From positions 209,014 to 273,013 of the forward strand of contig JAXMHA010000001.1 in assembly GCA_046347015.1 (NCBI GenBank): 64,000 nt of DNA. The letters are read 5' to 3'. The notes under the pieces are model-generated. The model worked only from the letters and a program-made list of their open reading frames with translations. It ran no database searches and was not told the DNA's origin. Origin of the DNA: Dokdonella_A sp046347015. Lineage in GTDB: Bacteria; Pseudomonadota; Gammaproteobacteria; Xanthomonadales; Rhodanobacteraceae. Made by a program: the position numbers and the translations under genes. Position 1 is the first letter of the stretch. Every line of letters begins with the position of its first letter. Shown in pieces: positions 1 through 9,036 of the stretch.

Positions 1-1565
1 GAATCGACGTCGCCGTCAGCGGCGGCGTTGGTGCGCAGGCGTCACTGTACGTGCGCGGCACCAACTCGAACCATGTGCTGGTGCTGATCGATGGCATCCG
101 CACGGCCGCCGCCGGAACCGGCACCGTCGACTGGTCCCAGTTCCCGCTCGACGCGATCGAGCGGATCGAGATCGTCCGCGGCCCACGCGCTGCGTACTGG
201 GGCTCCGGCGCGATCGGCGGCGTGATCCAGATCTTCACGCGCCGGCTGGACGGTCCGGATGCGACGGTCCGCTACGGCAGTTTTGCCGATGCCGCCGGCA
301 GCGCGGGCTTCGGCCAATGGGGCCGGCGCGGTGGCTTCAGCGTGCTGGCGGGACTGCGGCACGTGACGGGCTTTCCGAACACGACGCCCGACAACTTCGC
401 GTACAGCCCGCTGGACGATGGTTATCGCGCGAAGCAGGCGGCGGCGCAGGCCGGCTACCGGTTCGGTGGTCAGCTCTTGTCGGGCACGCTGTTCCGCAAC
501 GATGCCGACGTCGAATTCGCCGGCGGCACGACGCACACCGTCAACCAGACCGCGGGAATCACGCTCGATGGCGAAGTCGTCGATGGCTGGACCAGCCGCA
601 TTGGGATCGGCGACAACCGGAGCGACCTGCGCACCGTGGCGTACGACTCCGTCTACCGGTCCCACCGCAACGACCTGGCGTGGCAGAACACCATCGACAT
701 CGTGCCCGGGCAAGCGATCGTCGCAGGCTTCGACTTCGTCACCGAACGGGGCGCGAACACGAACATCTCGGGTGCCACGGTCCAGTATGACCATCGCCGC
801 CACGACACCGGCATGTTCGTCGGCTGGAACGGCCACCACGCGGGCTTCGATTGGGAACTCGCGGAGCGGCACGACCGCAACAGCCAGTTCGGCGGCGCGT
901 CGACGGCTTCCGCGGCAGCCGCCCTGAAGGTCGGATCCGGTTGGCGCGTCACCGCGAGCATCGGCCAGGGGTTCCGCGCGCCGGCGATGAATGAACTCTA
1001 TTCGCCGGGGTACGGTGGCTACTACGCCGGCAATCCGCGGTTGCAACCCGAACGCTCGCGCAGCGCCGAAGCCGGAGTCGAATGGCAACCCGCGACCAAT
1101 GCGACGATTCGCGTCACCGCCACTACACGGACGTCGATGACCTCATTACTTTCACCGCCCTTTGAACGCCGAACACCGCCTGCGCGAGATCGACGGTACC
1201 GAGCTGACCGGCGAGTGGCACGCGGGATCCTGGACGCTGCACGGTTCCGCCACGCTGCAACGTCCCCGGGATGCCGCCACCGGTGCCGACCTGCTCCGTC
1301 GGCCGCGCCGGAAAGCCGGGTTCGAGCCGTCGCGGAACTCGGTGGCCGCGCCTGCCGGCGTCGAATGGATCGTCCAGGGCCCTGCAGCCAGGACATCGGG
1401 GGACTCCTCGGTGGCTTTGCGCTGTTGTAGACGCTGAATATCCGTCATCGGCATGGAGTTTGCATCCGTGCCGAGAACCTGGCCGACCGCAACTACACGG
1501 TCGTGCAAGGCTTTGCGACACAGGGGCGCTCGGCCTGGATCACGCTGGCCTGGCAACCGCGCTGA
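1..1565 (+). pseudogene. btuB: BtuB-like TonB-dependent receptor, 5'-truncated by window and frameshifted
   Basis: Outer-membrane TonB-dependent receptor, most like the vitamin B12 transporter BtuB. The reading frame is open from base 3 and already lies inside the plug domain: YVRGTNSNHVLVLIDGIR, then IERIEIVRGPRAAYWGSGAIGG, the classic plug signature (shown here as key residues only), so the N-terminus lies upstream of the window. The barrel is clean to about 1120. It then continues in other frames: YTDVDDLITF near 1124, GTELTGEWHAGSWTLHGS from about 1198, and the C-terminal barrel strand ENLADRNYTVVQGFATQG from about 1470, ending WQPR at the TGA 1563-1565. At least three small indels fall within about 400 bp. 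All conserved barrel pieces are still present in order, so sequencing error is as likely as real decay. Substrate assignment rests on family resemblance only. Confidence 0.75.
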
Positions 1566-1767
1566 ACGATGGGTCGATCCGCCGCAACCGCTGATCGACG
1601 GATCTGCGCGAAGGCACCACGGCCCGCAGTGCCGGGCGTGCCAGAATTGGGCCCCGGGAGGGAGCCCGCGGTCGTCACGCATCGAATCGGGCCATCGACT
1701 CGGGGGACACCCGGTCAATTGGCGCGTACGGCCGGCGACAGGGTGAAGGGGAGGCGGCAGGACAAGC

Positions 1768-4104
1768 ATGACGGCGAACGGAACAAGCACCCGGCGGCCA
1801 ACGCCGGCGACGGCTCGCGCCGCCGCTGCGCCGCAGGATCATGGCCTGCCGCCGCCACGCGTTCGCAAGTTGCTGGACGGAATCCGCCGAATCATGCTGG
1901 ACCGCGTGGGCAATCTGCTGGCCACGGCATTCGATGAAGACACGAAAGACCTGTTCGCGCAGGCCGACAAGGCGCCGAGCAGCGCCGTGCAGCAAGCCCA
2001 TTTCGACACGTTGCGATCACTCGCTATCGGCAGGGAACGGAGCCTGGCCCGGTTTCGAGAGGCCCTCGAGCGCGAGGTCGAACGCATCGGCTCACGCAAC
2101 GCCGATGACCGCGCAGCGGCACCGCCTTCCACGGCGAATCTCCCGGAGGCCCTGGAACTGGTCGAGACGGACAACCTCGAGCAGGACCTCGCAATGGAAG
2201 AGATTGCGGGCAAGAATGACCTTCGCCACCACCTGACGCTGCATCGGCTGGCCCACCGCTTTGCGATCCTGGCGGGACTCCCGGCATGGGAGCCCGCCGA
2301 CCTGCCCCTCGGGCCGCACCGGCTCATGGGCCTGCTGCGCGACGCCATCGCGGACCTCAACCTCGCCGGCGAGTATCGCGTCGGTTTGCTCCGCGCATTC
2401 GACCGCACGGCGATGCGTGAAGTCGGGAAGCTCTACGAGGCGACCGACGCGTACCTTGTCGAACAACAAATCCTGCCGAACCTGCGCCTGTTCCGGTCAT
2501 CGGGGCCTGCCGGTGTGTCGGCCGACACGCGGGCGGAAACGGCCGCGCCGAATCAGCAACCCGGCGAGGACGAGTCCGACCACCCGGCCGCGGAATCGGC
2601 TTTCGCGGCTGCGGCGGAATCCAACGGCGACCGCGACCTGTTCCAGTCGTTGCGGCAACTGCTGGCGACGAGCCGCGGGCTGATCGGACCTGCGTTTGCC
2701 CCTTCGGGCGAAGGCGACGGCAACCCCGTGAGCCGCGCCGACCTGCAGGCCGTGCTGTCGGCGATGCAACGGGCGCCGGCGGCATATCCCGCGGCGGGCG
2801 GGGCGCGGCCGATGTTGCGGCGCGACGTTTTCACCCGGCTCCAGGCGGCCGGCCCGCAAAACCTGCACCCGCAACTCGCCGCGGAAGATCGCGACACGAT
2901 CGACATCGTCGACCTGTTGTTCGACCAGATCGTGACCCGTGAGATCGCCGGCCATGGCGCGGGCCTGTTGCTCGGCCCACTGCAGTACGCCGTGCTCCGG
3001 GTCGCGCTCGCCGACAAGAAATTCTTCGCCCAGCAATCCCACCCGACGCGGGTGTTCCTCGACACGTTGGCCAATGCCGCGGCGCGATGGATCGACAGCG
3101 CGGAACCCGATCCCGAAATCAGCGGAAAGCTCAAGGCGGTGTCCGAGCGCGTCGGGACGGGCTACGACGGAGACGTCGGCCTGTTCGCCGATGCCCACGC
3201 CGAACTCTCTCGTTACCTCGAATCGATCGCACGGCGAGCGGAATCGACCGAACGCCGCAATGTCGAGGCGGCCAAGGGCCGCGAGCGCCTCGACATCGCC
3301 CGCCAGCGCGCACAGGCAGTCATTGCGCGCTTCCTCGAACGCGGCGATCCACCGGCGCTCGTGCGCACCTTGCTGGAACAGGCGTGGACCGACGTCCTTG
3401 CGCTGACGATCCTGCGCGAAGGCGAAGACAGCGCGACTTACCGACGGCGACTCGCGGTCGCCGACCGCTTGTCCGGCCGGGGGCCGGCCCACGACGGCCC
3501 GGCGAACAAGGCCCTGCGCGAGGAACTCGAAACCGGGTTGTCGCTGATCGGCTTGCACCACGACGAATTGCGGGCCCTGTGCGCCGGACTCTTCGACACG
3601 GGCGTCGGCGCGCCGATCGAAGCGGCGAACGACCCCGATGCCGCTGCCCGGATCGAGTCAGTCCTGCAGCGCAAGGCGCGATTCGGCCACGGTGCGCAAG
3701 CCGGCCCATCCGATCCGACGGACGTCGCCCGCAACCCGGAGCCTCCCAAGCCACTCGACGCGCGCGAGGAAGCCGAGTTGCAACGCCTGCGCAAATTGCC
3801 GTTCGGCACCTGGTTCGAATTCGTCACCAACCAGCAAGGCACTGCCGCACGACGCAAGCTCGCGTGGTATTCGAGCGTCACCGGCCATTGCCTGTTCGTG
3901 AACCTCCGCGGCGTCCGCAGCGCAGAACTGACGATGGCGCAGCTGGCCCGGGACATCGTCAGGGGACAGATCCGCCTGTGGTCGCCGCCACCGGAGAAGT
4001 CACTGCTCGAGCGGGCCTGGGATGCGGTGAAACGGCTGCTGGACAGCCGGCAGGATTCCGGATCCGCGGCCACCACTCCGCAGCCATTGGGCACGCCAGC
4101 ATGA
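1768..4104 (+). CDS. DUF1631 family protein
   Basis: A 778-residue protein of the DUF1631 family (sometimes annotated as thymidine phosphorylase-like without evidence of that activity). The recognisable conserved parts are the N-terminal PPRVRKLLDGIRRIMLDRVG segment and the C-terminal block around residues 665-740, with PFGTWFEFVTNQQG and RKLAWYSSVTGHCLFVN, a small beta-rich region. The middle is helical with charged and low-complexity linkers. The ATG follows a purine-rich GGGGAGGC Shine-Dalgarno. The stop overlaps the start of the PilZ gene by ATGA, so the two are translationally coupled. A role in cyclic-di-GMP-linked motility or surface behaviour is an inference from this partner. No enzymatic motif is seen. 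Confidence 0.85.
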   Translation: MTANGTSTRRPTPATARAAAAPQDHGLPPPRVRKLLDGIRRIMLDRVGNLLATAFDEDTKDLFAQADKAPSSAVQQAHFDTLRSLAIGRERSLARFREALEREVERIGSRNADDRAAAPPSTANLPEALELVETDNLEQDLAMEEIAGKNDLRHHLTLHRLAHRFAILAGLPAWEPADLPLGPHRLMGLLRDAIADLNLAGEYRVGLLRAFDRTAMREVGKLYEATDAYLVEQQILPNLRLFRSSGPAGVSADTRAETAAPNQQPGEDESDHPAAESAFAAAAESNGDRDLFQSLRQLLATSRGLIGPAFAPSGEGDGNPVSRADLQAVLSAMQRAPAAYPAAGGARPMLRRDVFTRLQAAGPQNLHPQLAAEDRDTIDIVDLLFDQIVTREIAGHGAGLLLGPLQYAVLRVALADKKFFAQQSHPTRVFLDTLANAAARWIDSAEPDPEISGKLKAVSERVGTGYDGDVGLFADAHAELSRYLESIARRAESTERRNVEAAKGRERLDIARQRAQAVIARFLERGDPPALVRTLLEQAWTDVLALTILREGEDSATYRRRLAVADRLSGRGPAHDGPANKALREELETGLSLIGLHHDELRALCAGLFDTGVGAPIEAANDPDAAARIESVLQRKARFGHGAQAGPSDPTDVARNPEPPKPLDAREEAELQRLRKLPFGTWFEFVTNQQGTAARRKLAWYSSVTGHCLFVNLRGVRSAELTMAQLARDIVRGQIRLWSPPPEKSLLERAWDAVKRLLDSRQDSGSAATTPQPLGTPA

Positions 4105-4448
4105 AGAATGCCCGCCGCCACCAACGCGTCGCGACGCCACCGATGATGCGGGTCACCGACACCATCACCGGCAAGGATGCTGGCCGGCTCGGCAACCTGT
4201 CACCGGAAGGCTTGATGCTGGTCGCGGACGGCCCGATCGCCGACGGTGCGCTGCACCAGTTCGCATTCGACCTTCCGGATCAATACGGACGCCTGCAACC
4301 CGTCGAAGTCGGAGTGCGCGAAGTCTGGAAGGCCCCCGGCACGATGCACGGCCAATACTGGGTCGGTTTCCGCTTCATTTCGCTCGGTGCTGCCGACGAG
4401 GGCGTCCTGCGCGACTGGCTGGGCGGCGTCGAGATGCGGCTCGGCTAG
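4101..4448 (+). CDS. PilZ domain protein
   Basis: A 115-residue single-domain PilZ protein, the family that binds cyclic-di-GMP. The two halves of the binding signature are visible: an arginine-rich RRHQR at residues 5-9 and NLSPEG at 32-37 (the D/NxSxxG motif). The rest forms the expected six-stranded barrel, ending near WVGFRFISL. The ATG start overlaps the TGA of the upstream DUF1631 gene, so both probably come from one mRNA with coupled translation. The target process is not shown by the sequence. Convergent tetR follows after 43 bp. Confidence 0.9.
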   Translation: MKNARRHQRVATPPMMRVTDTITGKDAGRLGNLSPEGLMLVADGPIADGALHQFAFDLPDQYGRLQPVEVGVREVWKAPGTMHGQYWVGFRFISLGAADEGVLRDWLGGVEMRLG

Positions 4449-4491
4449 CCAAGGCCGGCGCGAATCGCGGCAGCCACCCGCGCGCGGACGT

Positions 4492-5169
4492 TCAATGCGC
4501 CCCGGATCCAGGCGCGGCATACGCACGCAGGAACATGTCGACCGTGGCGTGGATGTGGGAATCGACGGCTTCCGGCGCAATCGGTTCGGTACAGCCGCAC
4601 AGTTGCCGCGCATGCAACTCGCCGCGCAACAGGCACAGGAACTGCGATGCCGCGCGGGGCACGTCGTCGATGTCGAGCTGGCGGGATTCGACGGCCCGCT
4701 CGAGGAAGCCCTTGAATGCCGAGTGCATCCGGTGCGGACCCGCATCCCAGTAGAGGCGGGATAGGTTCGACCCGGCGCGACCGTCGGATGCCACCAGACG
4801 ATGCAACGCGATCGCGTCCCGATCGGTGACCAGCGCGAAATAGGCCCGCCCGATCGATTCGAGTTGTTCCCGCAGGCGCCCGCCGGCGCTCTCGGCGAAC
4901 AACGATTCGGGTACGAGCTGCGCGCACTTGTCGCGGATGGCTTCGCCGAACAGCGTCTCCTTGTCGGAGAAGTGGCTGTAGACCGTAAGCTTCGATACGC
5001 CGGCCGCGGCGGCGATCGCGTCCATGCTCGCACCCTCGAACCCGTTGCGAAGGAACAGGACCTTGGCAGCCTCGAGGACTGCCGCGCGCTTCTCGAGATC
5101 CTTCGGACGGCCGGGTCCGCCGGTCCGCGAAGGACACGCAGGCGTGCGCGATACGCTGGACGTCATCAT
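4492..5169 (-). CDS. TetR/AcrR family transcriptional regulator
   Basis: A 225-residue TetR-type repressor. The N-terminal DNA-binding domain spans about residues 28-77 (LEAAKVLFLRNGFEG, then the recognition helix GVSKLTVYSHF). The remainder is the helical ligand/dimer domain, of the AefR-like C-terminal type. It is transcribed away from the methyltransferase-tolC pair, the usual position for a local regulator of TolC-dependent export. That target is inferred. The start may be 5169 or the adjacent ATG at 5166. A TATAGT hexamer (5181-5186, minus strand) lies 11 nt before the start. Confidence 0.9.
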   Translation of the reverse strand: MMTSSVSRTPACPSRTGGPGRPKDLEKRAAVLEAAKVLFLRNGFEGASMDAIAAAAGVSKLTVYSHFSDKETLFGEAIRDKCAQLVPESLFAESAGGRLREQLESIGRAYFALVTDRDAIALHRLVASDGRAGSNLSRLYWDAGPHRMHSAFKGFLERAVESRQLDIDDVPRAASQFLCLLRGELHARQLCGCTEPIAPEAVDSHIHATVDMFLRAYAAPGSGAH

Positions 5170-5470
5170 GTTCGGCGTTTACTATACTGCGAAGTCCACG
5201 ATTTGTCGCCAAGCTGGCGTGGACCGCATCGTGAAACTCCTTGCGGCAACCGGGATTTCCCGGCCAACGCCTTGGAGGCGAAAGCAGCGATCGTTGCCTT
5301 GGCAGCGGCATGGGTTGCAATGCGCCGGCATGGATCCGGTTGACACCTGTCTGGCCGCCGCGATGACTTCCGGCACTTTGGCGAACGCCGGTACTCCGCC
5401 AAGGTAGCGCGCAGGGAGTCTCGCTCCACCCGTTCCACCGACGTACCCGCGATCCAACGGAATCCACGGC
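5170..5470. promoter_or_regulatory. Divergent intergenic region between tetR and the methyltransferase-tolC genes
   Basis: A 300-bp divergent control region with no convincing gene. It holds a minus-strand TATAGT -10-like hexamer at 5181-5186 for tetR. On the plus strand there is a perfect TTGACA at 5340-5345, although the matching -10 about 17 bp downstream is weak. A small palindrome CGCCAAGCTGGCG lies near 5207-5219 and could be a regulator site. The likely operator for the TetR protein should be in this stretch, but no clear dyad of TetR type stands out. Confidence 0.4.
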
Positions 5471-6130
5471 ATGAGCCTCGACATCGATCTTGCACGACGC
5501 AACATGGTCGACAACCAGGTCCGCACGTGGGATGTGCTCGATCCACGCGTGCTCGATGCACTGGCGGCCGTTCCGCGCGAGGATTTCGTGCCCGCGCGGT
5601 ACCGGTCGCTGGCATTCGCCGACCTGATGTTGCCGCTCGGCCACGGCGAAGTGATGTTGAAGCCCGCCGTCGAGGGCCGGATCCTGCAGGCCTTGCAATT
5701 GGCGCCCGGCGACAGCGTGCTCGAGGTCGGCACCGGGTCCGGATTCCTCACCGCATGCCTGTCGCGCCTCGCGCGCTCGGTGGCGAGCATCGATTGTCAT
5801 GCCGATTTCGCCGACGCCGCGACACAGCGGTTGCGCCGCATTGGCGCGTCCAACGTGCGCATCGAAACCGGCGATGCGATGGCGACGTTCGATCCCGGCG
5901 TGCGCCACGACGCCGTCGTCATCGGCGGCGCGGTGGCGATGCTGCCGGATCGATTCGCGTCCTGGGTGCGCCCGGGCGGGCGGCTGTTCGCAATCGTCGG
6001 CCGGCCACCCGCGATGCAGGCCGTCCTGCACCGGCGCCTCGACGAATCGCAGTGGCACCGGGAAACGCTGTTCGAAACCGCGCTCCCCTACCTCCGGAAC
6101 GCCGCACCACAGCCGCGGTTCGCACTGTGA
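5471..6130 (+). CDS. Protein-L-isoaspartate O-methyltransferase family protein
   Basis: A 219-residue class I SAM-dependent methyltransferase of the PCMT family, which in characterised members repairs isoaspartyl residues. The SAM-binding motif I is VLEVGTGSGF at residues 83-92. The N-terminal MVDNQVRTWDVLDPRVL and the VPREDFVP segment are typical of the family. The set conserved here (immediately upstream of tolC, 24 bp spacing) is a shorter branch whose repair activity is not proven. It is probably co-transcribed with tolC. Confidence 0.85.
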   Translation: MSLDIDLARRNMVDNQVRTWDVLDPRVLDALAAVPREDFVPARYRSLAFADLMLPLGHGEVMLKPAVEGRILQALQLAPGDSVLEVGTGSGFLTACLSRLARSVASIDCHADFADAATQRLRRIGASNVRIETGDAMATFDPGVRHDAVVIGGAVAMLPDRFASWVRPGGRLFAIVGRPPAMQAVLHRRLDESQWHRETLFETALPYLRNAAPQPRFAL

Positions 6131-6154
6131 CGCGCCGGTTCCCGCCGACATCCC

Positions 6155-7546
6155 ATGACGAGTAGCGCCATGCCGAATTCCCGCTTGTTGCCGTACCTGA
6201 TTGTCGCCGCCCTCGCCGCCGTCCCGTCGGCGCGCGCCGACGACCTGATCCAGATCTACCACGAGGCGCGGCAGTCGGACCCGGTGCTGGCCGGCGCCGA
6301 AGCGACCCGCAACGACCGAAGAAATGTCGTGCAGGCGCGCGCGTCACTGCTCCCGCAAATCTCGGCGAGCTATGGCTACAACCGCATCCACGGCGGAACT
6401 TCGGGCACGCAGTTCGTCACCACGCCGGACGGCGGCCAGACACTGGTCAACGTGTCGGCGCCGAATGCATCCCGCTCCCGCAACCTGCAGGGTGTGTTGA
6501 ACCAGAGCCTGGTCGACATCAGCCAGTGGACCGCGCTGAAGTCGAGCAAGTACACGGCGAAGGCGGGCGACGCGAACTACGATGCCGCGCAGCAGGATCT
6601 GCTGATCCGGACCGCGCAGGCCTACTTCAGCGTGCTGACCGCGCTCGATGCGTTGAAGTACGCCGACGCGAACGAGAAGGCTCTCGGTCGCCAGCTCGAA
6701 CAGGCCCAGCAGCGCTTCGATGTCGGCCTCGCTGCCATTACCGACGTGAATGACGCCAAGGCCCAGCATGACGCCGCCGTCGCCTCCGTCATTGCCGATC
6801 GCAATGCCGTCGACCAGGCGCGCGAGGCGGTCCGGCAATTGACGAACAAGGAACCCGGTGAGTTCCTGCGCCTGCGCGACGACATCCCGCTCGCGCATCC
6901 GGTTCCCGACGACCCGAAGGCGTGGGTCGACCTGGCACTGAAGCAGAACCCGACGCTGAGTTCGTATTCACTGCAGGTGGACGCCGCAGGCGCCAACGTC
7001 GAGACCGCCCGGGCCGGGCACCTGCCGACGCTGAGCGGGCAGATCCTGTATTCGAAGACGCCGTCGTGGGGCGACGCCACCGATCCCGAGTTCGGCCCGT
7101 ACCACGACAACTCGGAACGCTGGAGCACGACGATCGGCATCACGTTGAACGTGCCGATCTTCACCGGCGGATTCACGCAGTCGCGCGTGCACCAGGCCAT
7201 CTACAACCGCGACTACGCGCAGGACCAGCTCGAGCTGCAGCGCCGCCAGGTCGTCGCCGCGACCCGCAACGATTTCCGCGCGGTCATTGCCGGGGCAAGC
7301 GAAGTCGAGGCGACCCGCGCCTCGGTGACATCCGCGCAAAGTTCGCTCGAGGCGACGCAGGCCGGCTACGAAGTCGGGACCCGCACGATCGTCGACGTCC
7401 TGATCGCGCAGCAGACGCTGTTGCAGGCGCAAAGTTCGTATTCACAGGCCCGCCACGCGTTCGTCATCGATGGCCTGCTGCTGAAGCAGGCGGCCGGCGT
7501 CATCGACGTCAAGGACCTCGAGGCGATCAACGCCCTGCTCGAGTGA
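6155..7546 (+). CDS. tolC: TolC family outer membrane efflux channel
   Basis: Outer-membrane/periplasmic channel-tunnel protein for type I secretion and RND/MFS drug export. There is an N-terminal signal peptide ending near ARA, after which mature sequence begins DDLIQIYHEARQSDPVL, the standard TolC opening. Two repeats of long helices and beta strands follow over about 440 residues. The C-terminal GTRTIVDVLIAQQTLLQAQ segment is characteristic of TolC. Translation may start at 6155 or at the in-frame ATG 6170 (MPNSRLLP), the latter giving a more ordinary signal peptide. The RND pump at 37150-41520 has no channel gene of its own and could use this one (inference). The 3' end overlaps convergent waaA by 20 bp. 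Confidence 0.92.
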   Translation: MTSSAMPNSRLLPYLIVAALAAVPSARADDLIQIYHEARQSDPVLAGAEATRNDRRNVVQARASLLPQISASYGYNRIHGGTSGTQFVTTPDGGQTLVNVSAPNASRSRNLQGVLNQSLVDISQWTALKSSKYTAKAGDANYDAAQQDLLIRTAQAYFSVLTALDALKYADANEKALGRQLEQAQQRFDVGLAAITDVNDAKAQHDAAVASVIADRNAVDQAREAVRQLTNKEPGEFLRLRDDIPLAHPVPDDPKAWVDLALKQNPTLSSYSLQVDAAGANVETARAGHLPTLSGQILYSKTPSWGDATDPEFGPYHDNSERWSTTIGITLNVPIFTGGFTQSRVHQAIYNRDYAQDQLELQRRQVVAATRNDFRAVIAGASEVEATRASVTSAQSSLEATQAGYEVGTRTIVDVLIAQQTLLQAQSSYSQARHAFVIDGLLLKQAAGVIDVKDLEAINALLE

Positions 7547-8861
7547 CGATCGCGGTCTCCCGGCCGGCGTGACCGGCCGGCGCGTGAATGGCCGCGGCGA
7601 GCAACTGTTCGACGATCGCCATCGTCCGCTCGACGGCGCCGCGCTCGCGCGCCATCACGGCAAGCGCAGCCTTGGCCATTGCCTGCCGCTCCCGGTCGCC
7701 CGCCAGCAAACGCACGACTTCGGATCCGAGCGCGTCGGCGTCACCGATGCGCTGCGCAGCTCCGGCACGGATCAGGTCCGCTGTCACTTCGTCGAAGTTG
7801 AACGTGTGCGGCCCGACGATCACCGGCGTTCCGAATGCCGCGGGTTCCAGCAGGTTGTGCCCTCCGACCGGGACGAGGCTGCCGCCGACGAATGCGACGT
7901 CGACGCCGGCATAGAAGCCGAGCAGTTCGCCCATCGTGTCGATGACGAAACACTGGTGGGCGGCCGCCGGCAGGACATCGACACTGCGCACGGCCGTCTC
8001 GAAACCGAACGCCCGGCTCGCCTGGGCCAGCGCGCGGAACCGTTCCGGATGCCGCGGCGCGACCAGCAGCAATGCATCCGGAAAACGGCGCAGCACCGCG
8101 GCATGCGCGGTCAGCACCGCCATTTCCTCGCCTTCGTGGGTGCTCGCCGCCATCCAGACCGGCCGGTCGGCGCCCCAGGCCGCCCGCATCTCGTTGCGGA
8201 ACCGTTCGGCCCCTGCCGGCACGGCCATGTCGAACTTGAGGTTGCCGACCACGGCGATGCGGCTCGCCGGAGTGCCCAATGCACGCAGGCGATCCGCATC
8301 CGAAATCGACTGCGCGGCGACGAAATCCGCGCAGCGGATCGCACGTCGAACCAGGGGCTGGATCGGCCAGTAGCCGCGCAGCGAGCGCTCCGAGAGGCGC
8401 GCATTCGCCACCAGGATCGCGATCCGGCGCTCTGCGCAGGCCATGAACAGGTTTGGCCAGATTTCCGTTTCCATGATCACGGCGAGCCTTGGCCGGGTGC
8501 GATCGAGGAATCGCGCCACCGAACGCCGCAGGTCGTACGGGAGATAGACATGGAAAACGCGCTCGCCGAACAACTGCTGGACGCGCTCGGAACCGGTTGG
8601 AGTCACCGTCGTCACGACGATCCGCGTGTCGTGGTAACGCGCCATCAGCGACTCGACCAGGGGCGCCGCGGCGTTCACTTCTCCGAGCGACACCGCGTGT
8701 ACCCAGATCGAATCCGCGAAGCCGGGGTCGGGGAAGAACCCGAACCTTTCCCGCCAGCGCGAAAAGTACCCGCGGTAACGCAGGCCGCGCCGGGTCAGCC
8801 GGTAAATCACGACCGGCGTCAGCAGGTACAGGGTCAGGGTATAGAAGAAGCGTTGGAACAC
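7527..8861 (-). CDS. waaA: 3-deoxy-D-manno-octulosonic acid (Kdo) transferase
   Basis: Inner-membrane-anchored GT-B glycosyltransferase that adds Kdo from CMP-Kdo to the lipid A precursor, the first step of LPS inner core synthesis. An N-terminal membrane anchor (FFYTLTLYLLTPVVIY) is followed by VHAVSLGEVNAA with the catalytic-type Glu61. The later METEIWPNL and the C-terminal GGSLVPVGGHNLLEPAA nucleotide-sugar site are diagnostic. I chose the GTG at 8861 (444 aa, near family length), since the longer open frame upstream does not look like protein. A TATACT hexamer lies about 30 nt upstream on the minus strand. It is divergent from lpxL. Confidence 0.92.
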   Translation of the reverse strand: MFQRFFYTLTLYLLTPVVIYRLTRRGLRYRGYFSRWRERFGFFPDPGFADSIWVHAVSLGEVNAAAPLVESLMARYHDTRIVVTTVTPTGSERVQQLFGERVFHVYLPYDLRRSVARFLDRTRPRLAVIMETEIWPNLFMACAERRIAILVANARLSERSLRGYWPIQPLVRRAIRCADFVAAQSISDADRLRALGTPASRIAVVGNLKFDMAVPAGAERFRNEMRAAWGADRPVWMAASTHEGEEMAVLTAHAAVLRRFPDALLLVAPRHPERFRALAQASRAFGFETAVRSVDVLPAAAHQCFVIDTMGELLGFYAGVDVAFVGGSLVPVGGHNLLEPAAFGTPVIVGPHTFNFDEVTADLIRAGAAQRIGDADALGSEVVRLLAGDRERQAMAKAALAVMARERGAVERTMAIVEQLLAAAIHAPAGHAGRETAIVTRAGR

Positions 8862-9036
8862 GACGGTCGGGCAAGGCGAGCAGCGGCGCGAGTATAGCCA
8901 GACCTCGGCGGGCGCAACGTGGCGAGGACCGCGGGAGCCCGCGGGCCGGACCCGCGGACGGACGCCATTCTGCGGCACTGGCAAACGGACGGAGGGCCGC
9001 AGCACCACGCTTCGTGGTTCCCTACAATGCCGCCGG

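Noticed and set aside
7520..7600. CCGGCCGG hairpin at the waaA 3' end as a tolC terminator
   Set aside because: The dyad lies inside waaA coding sequence and has no T-tract; such GC palindromes are expected by chance here.
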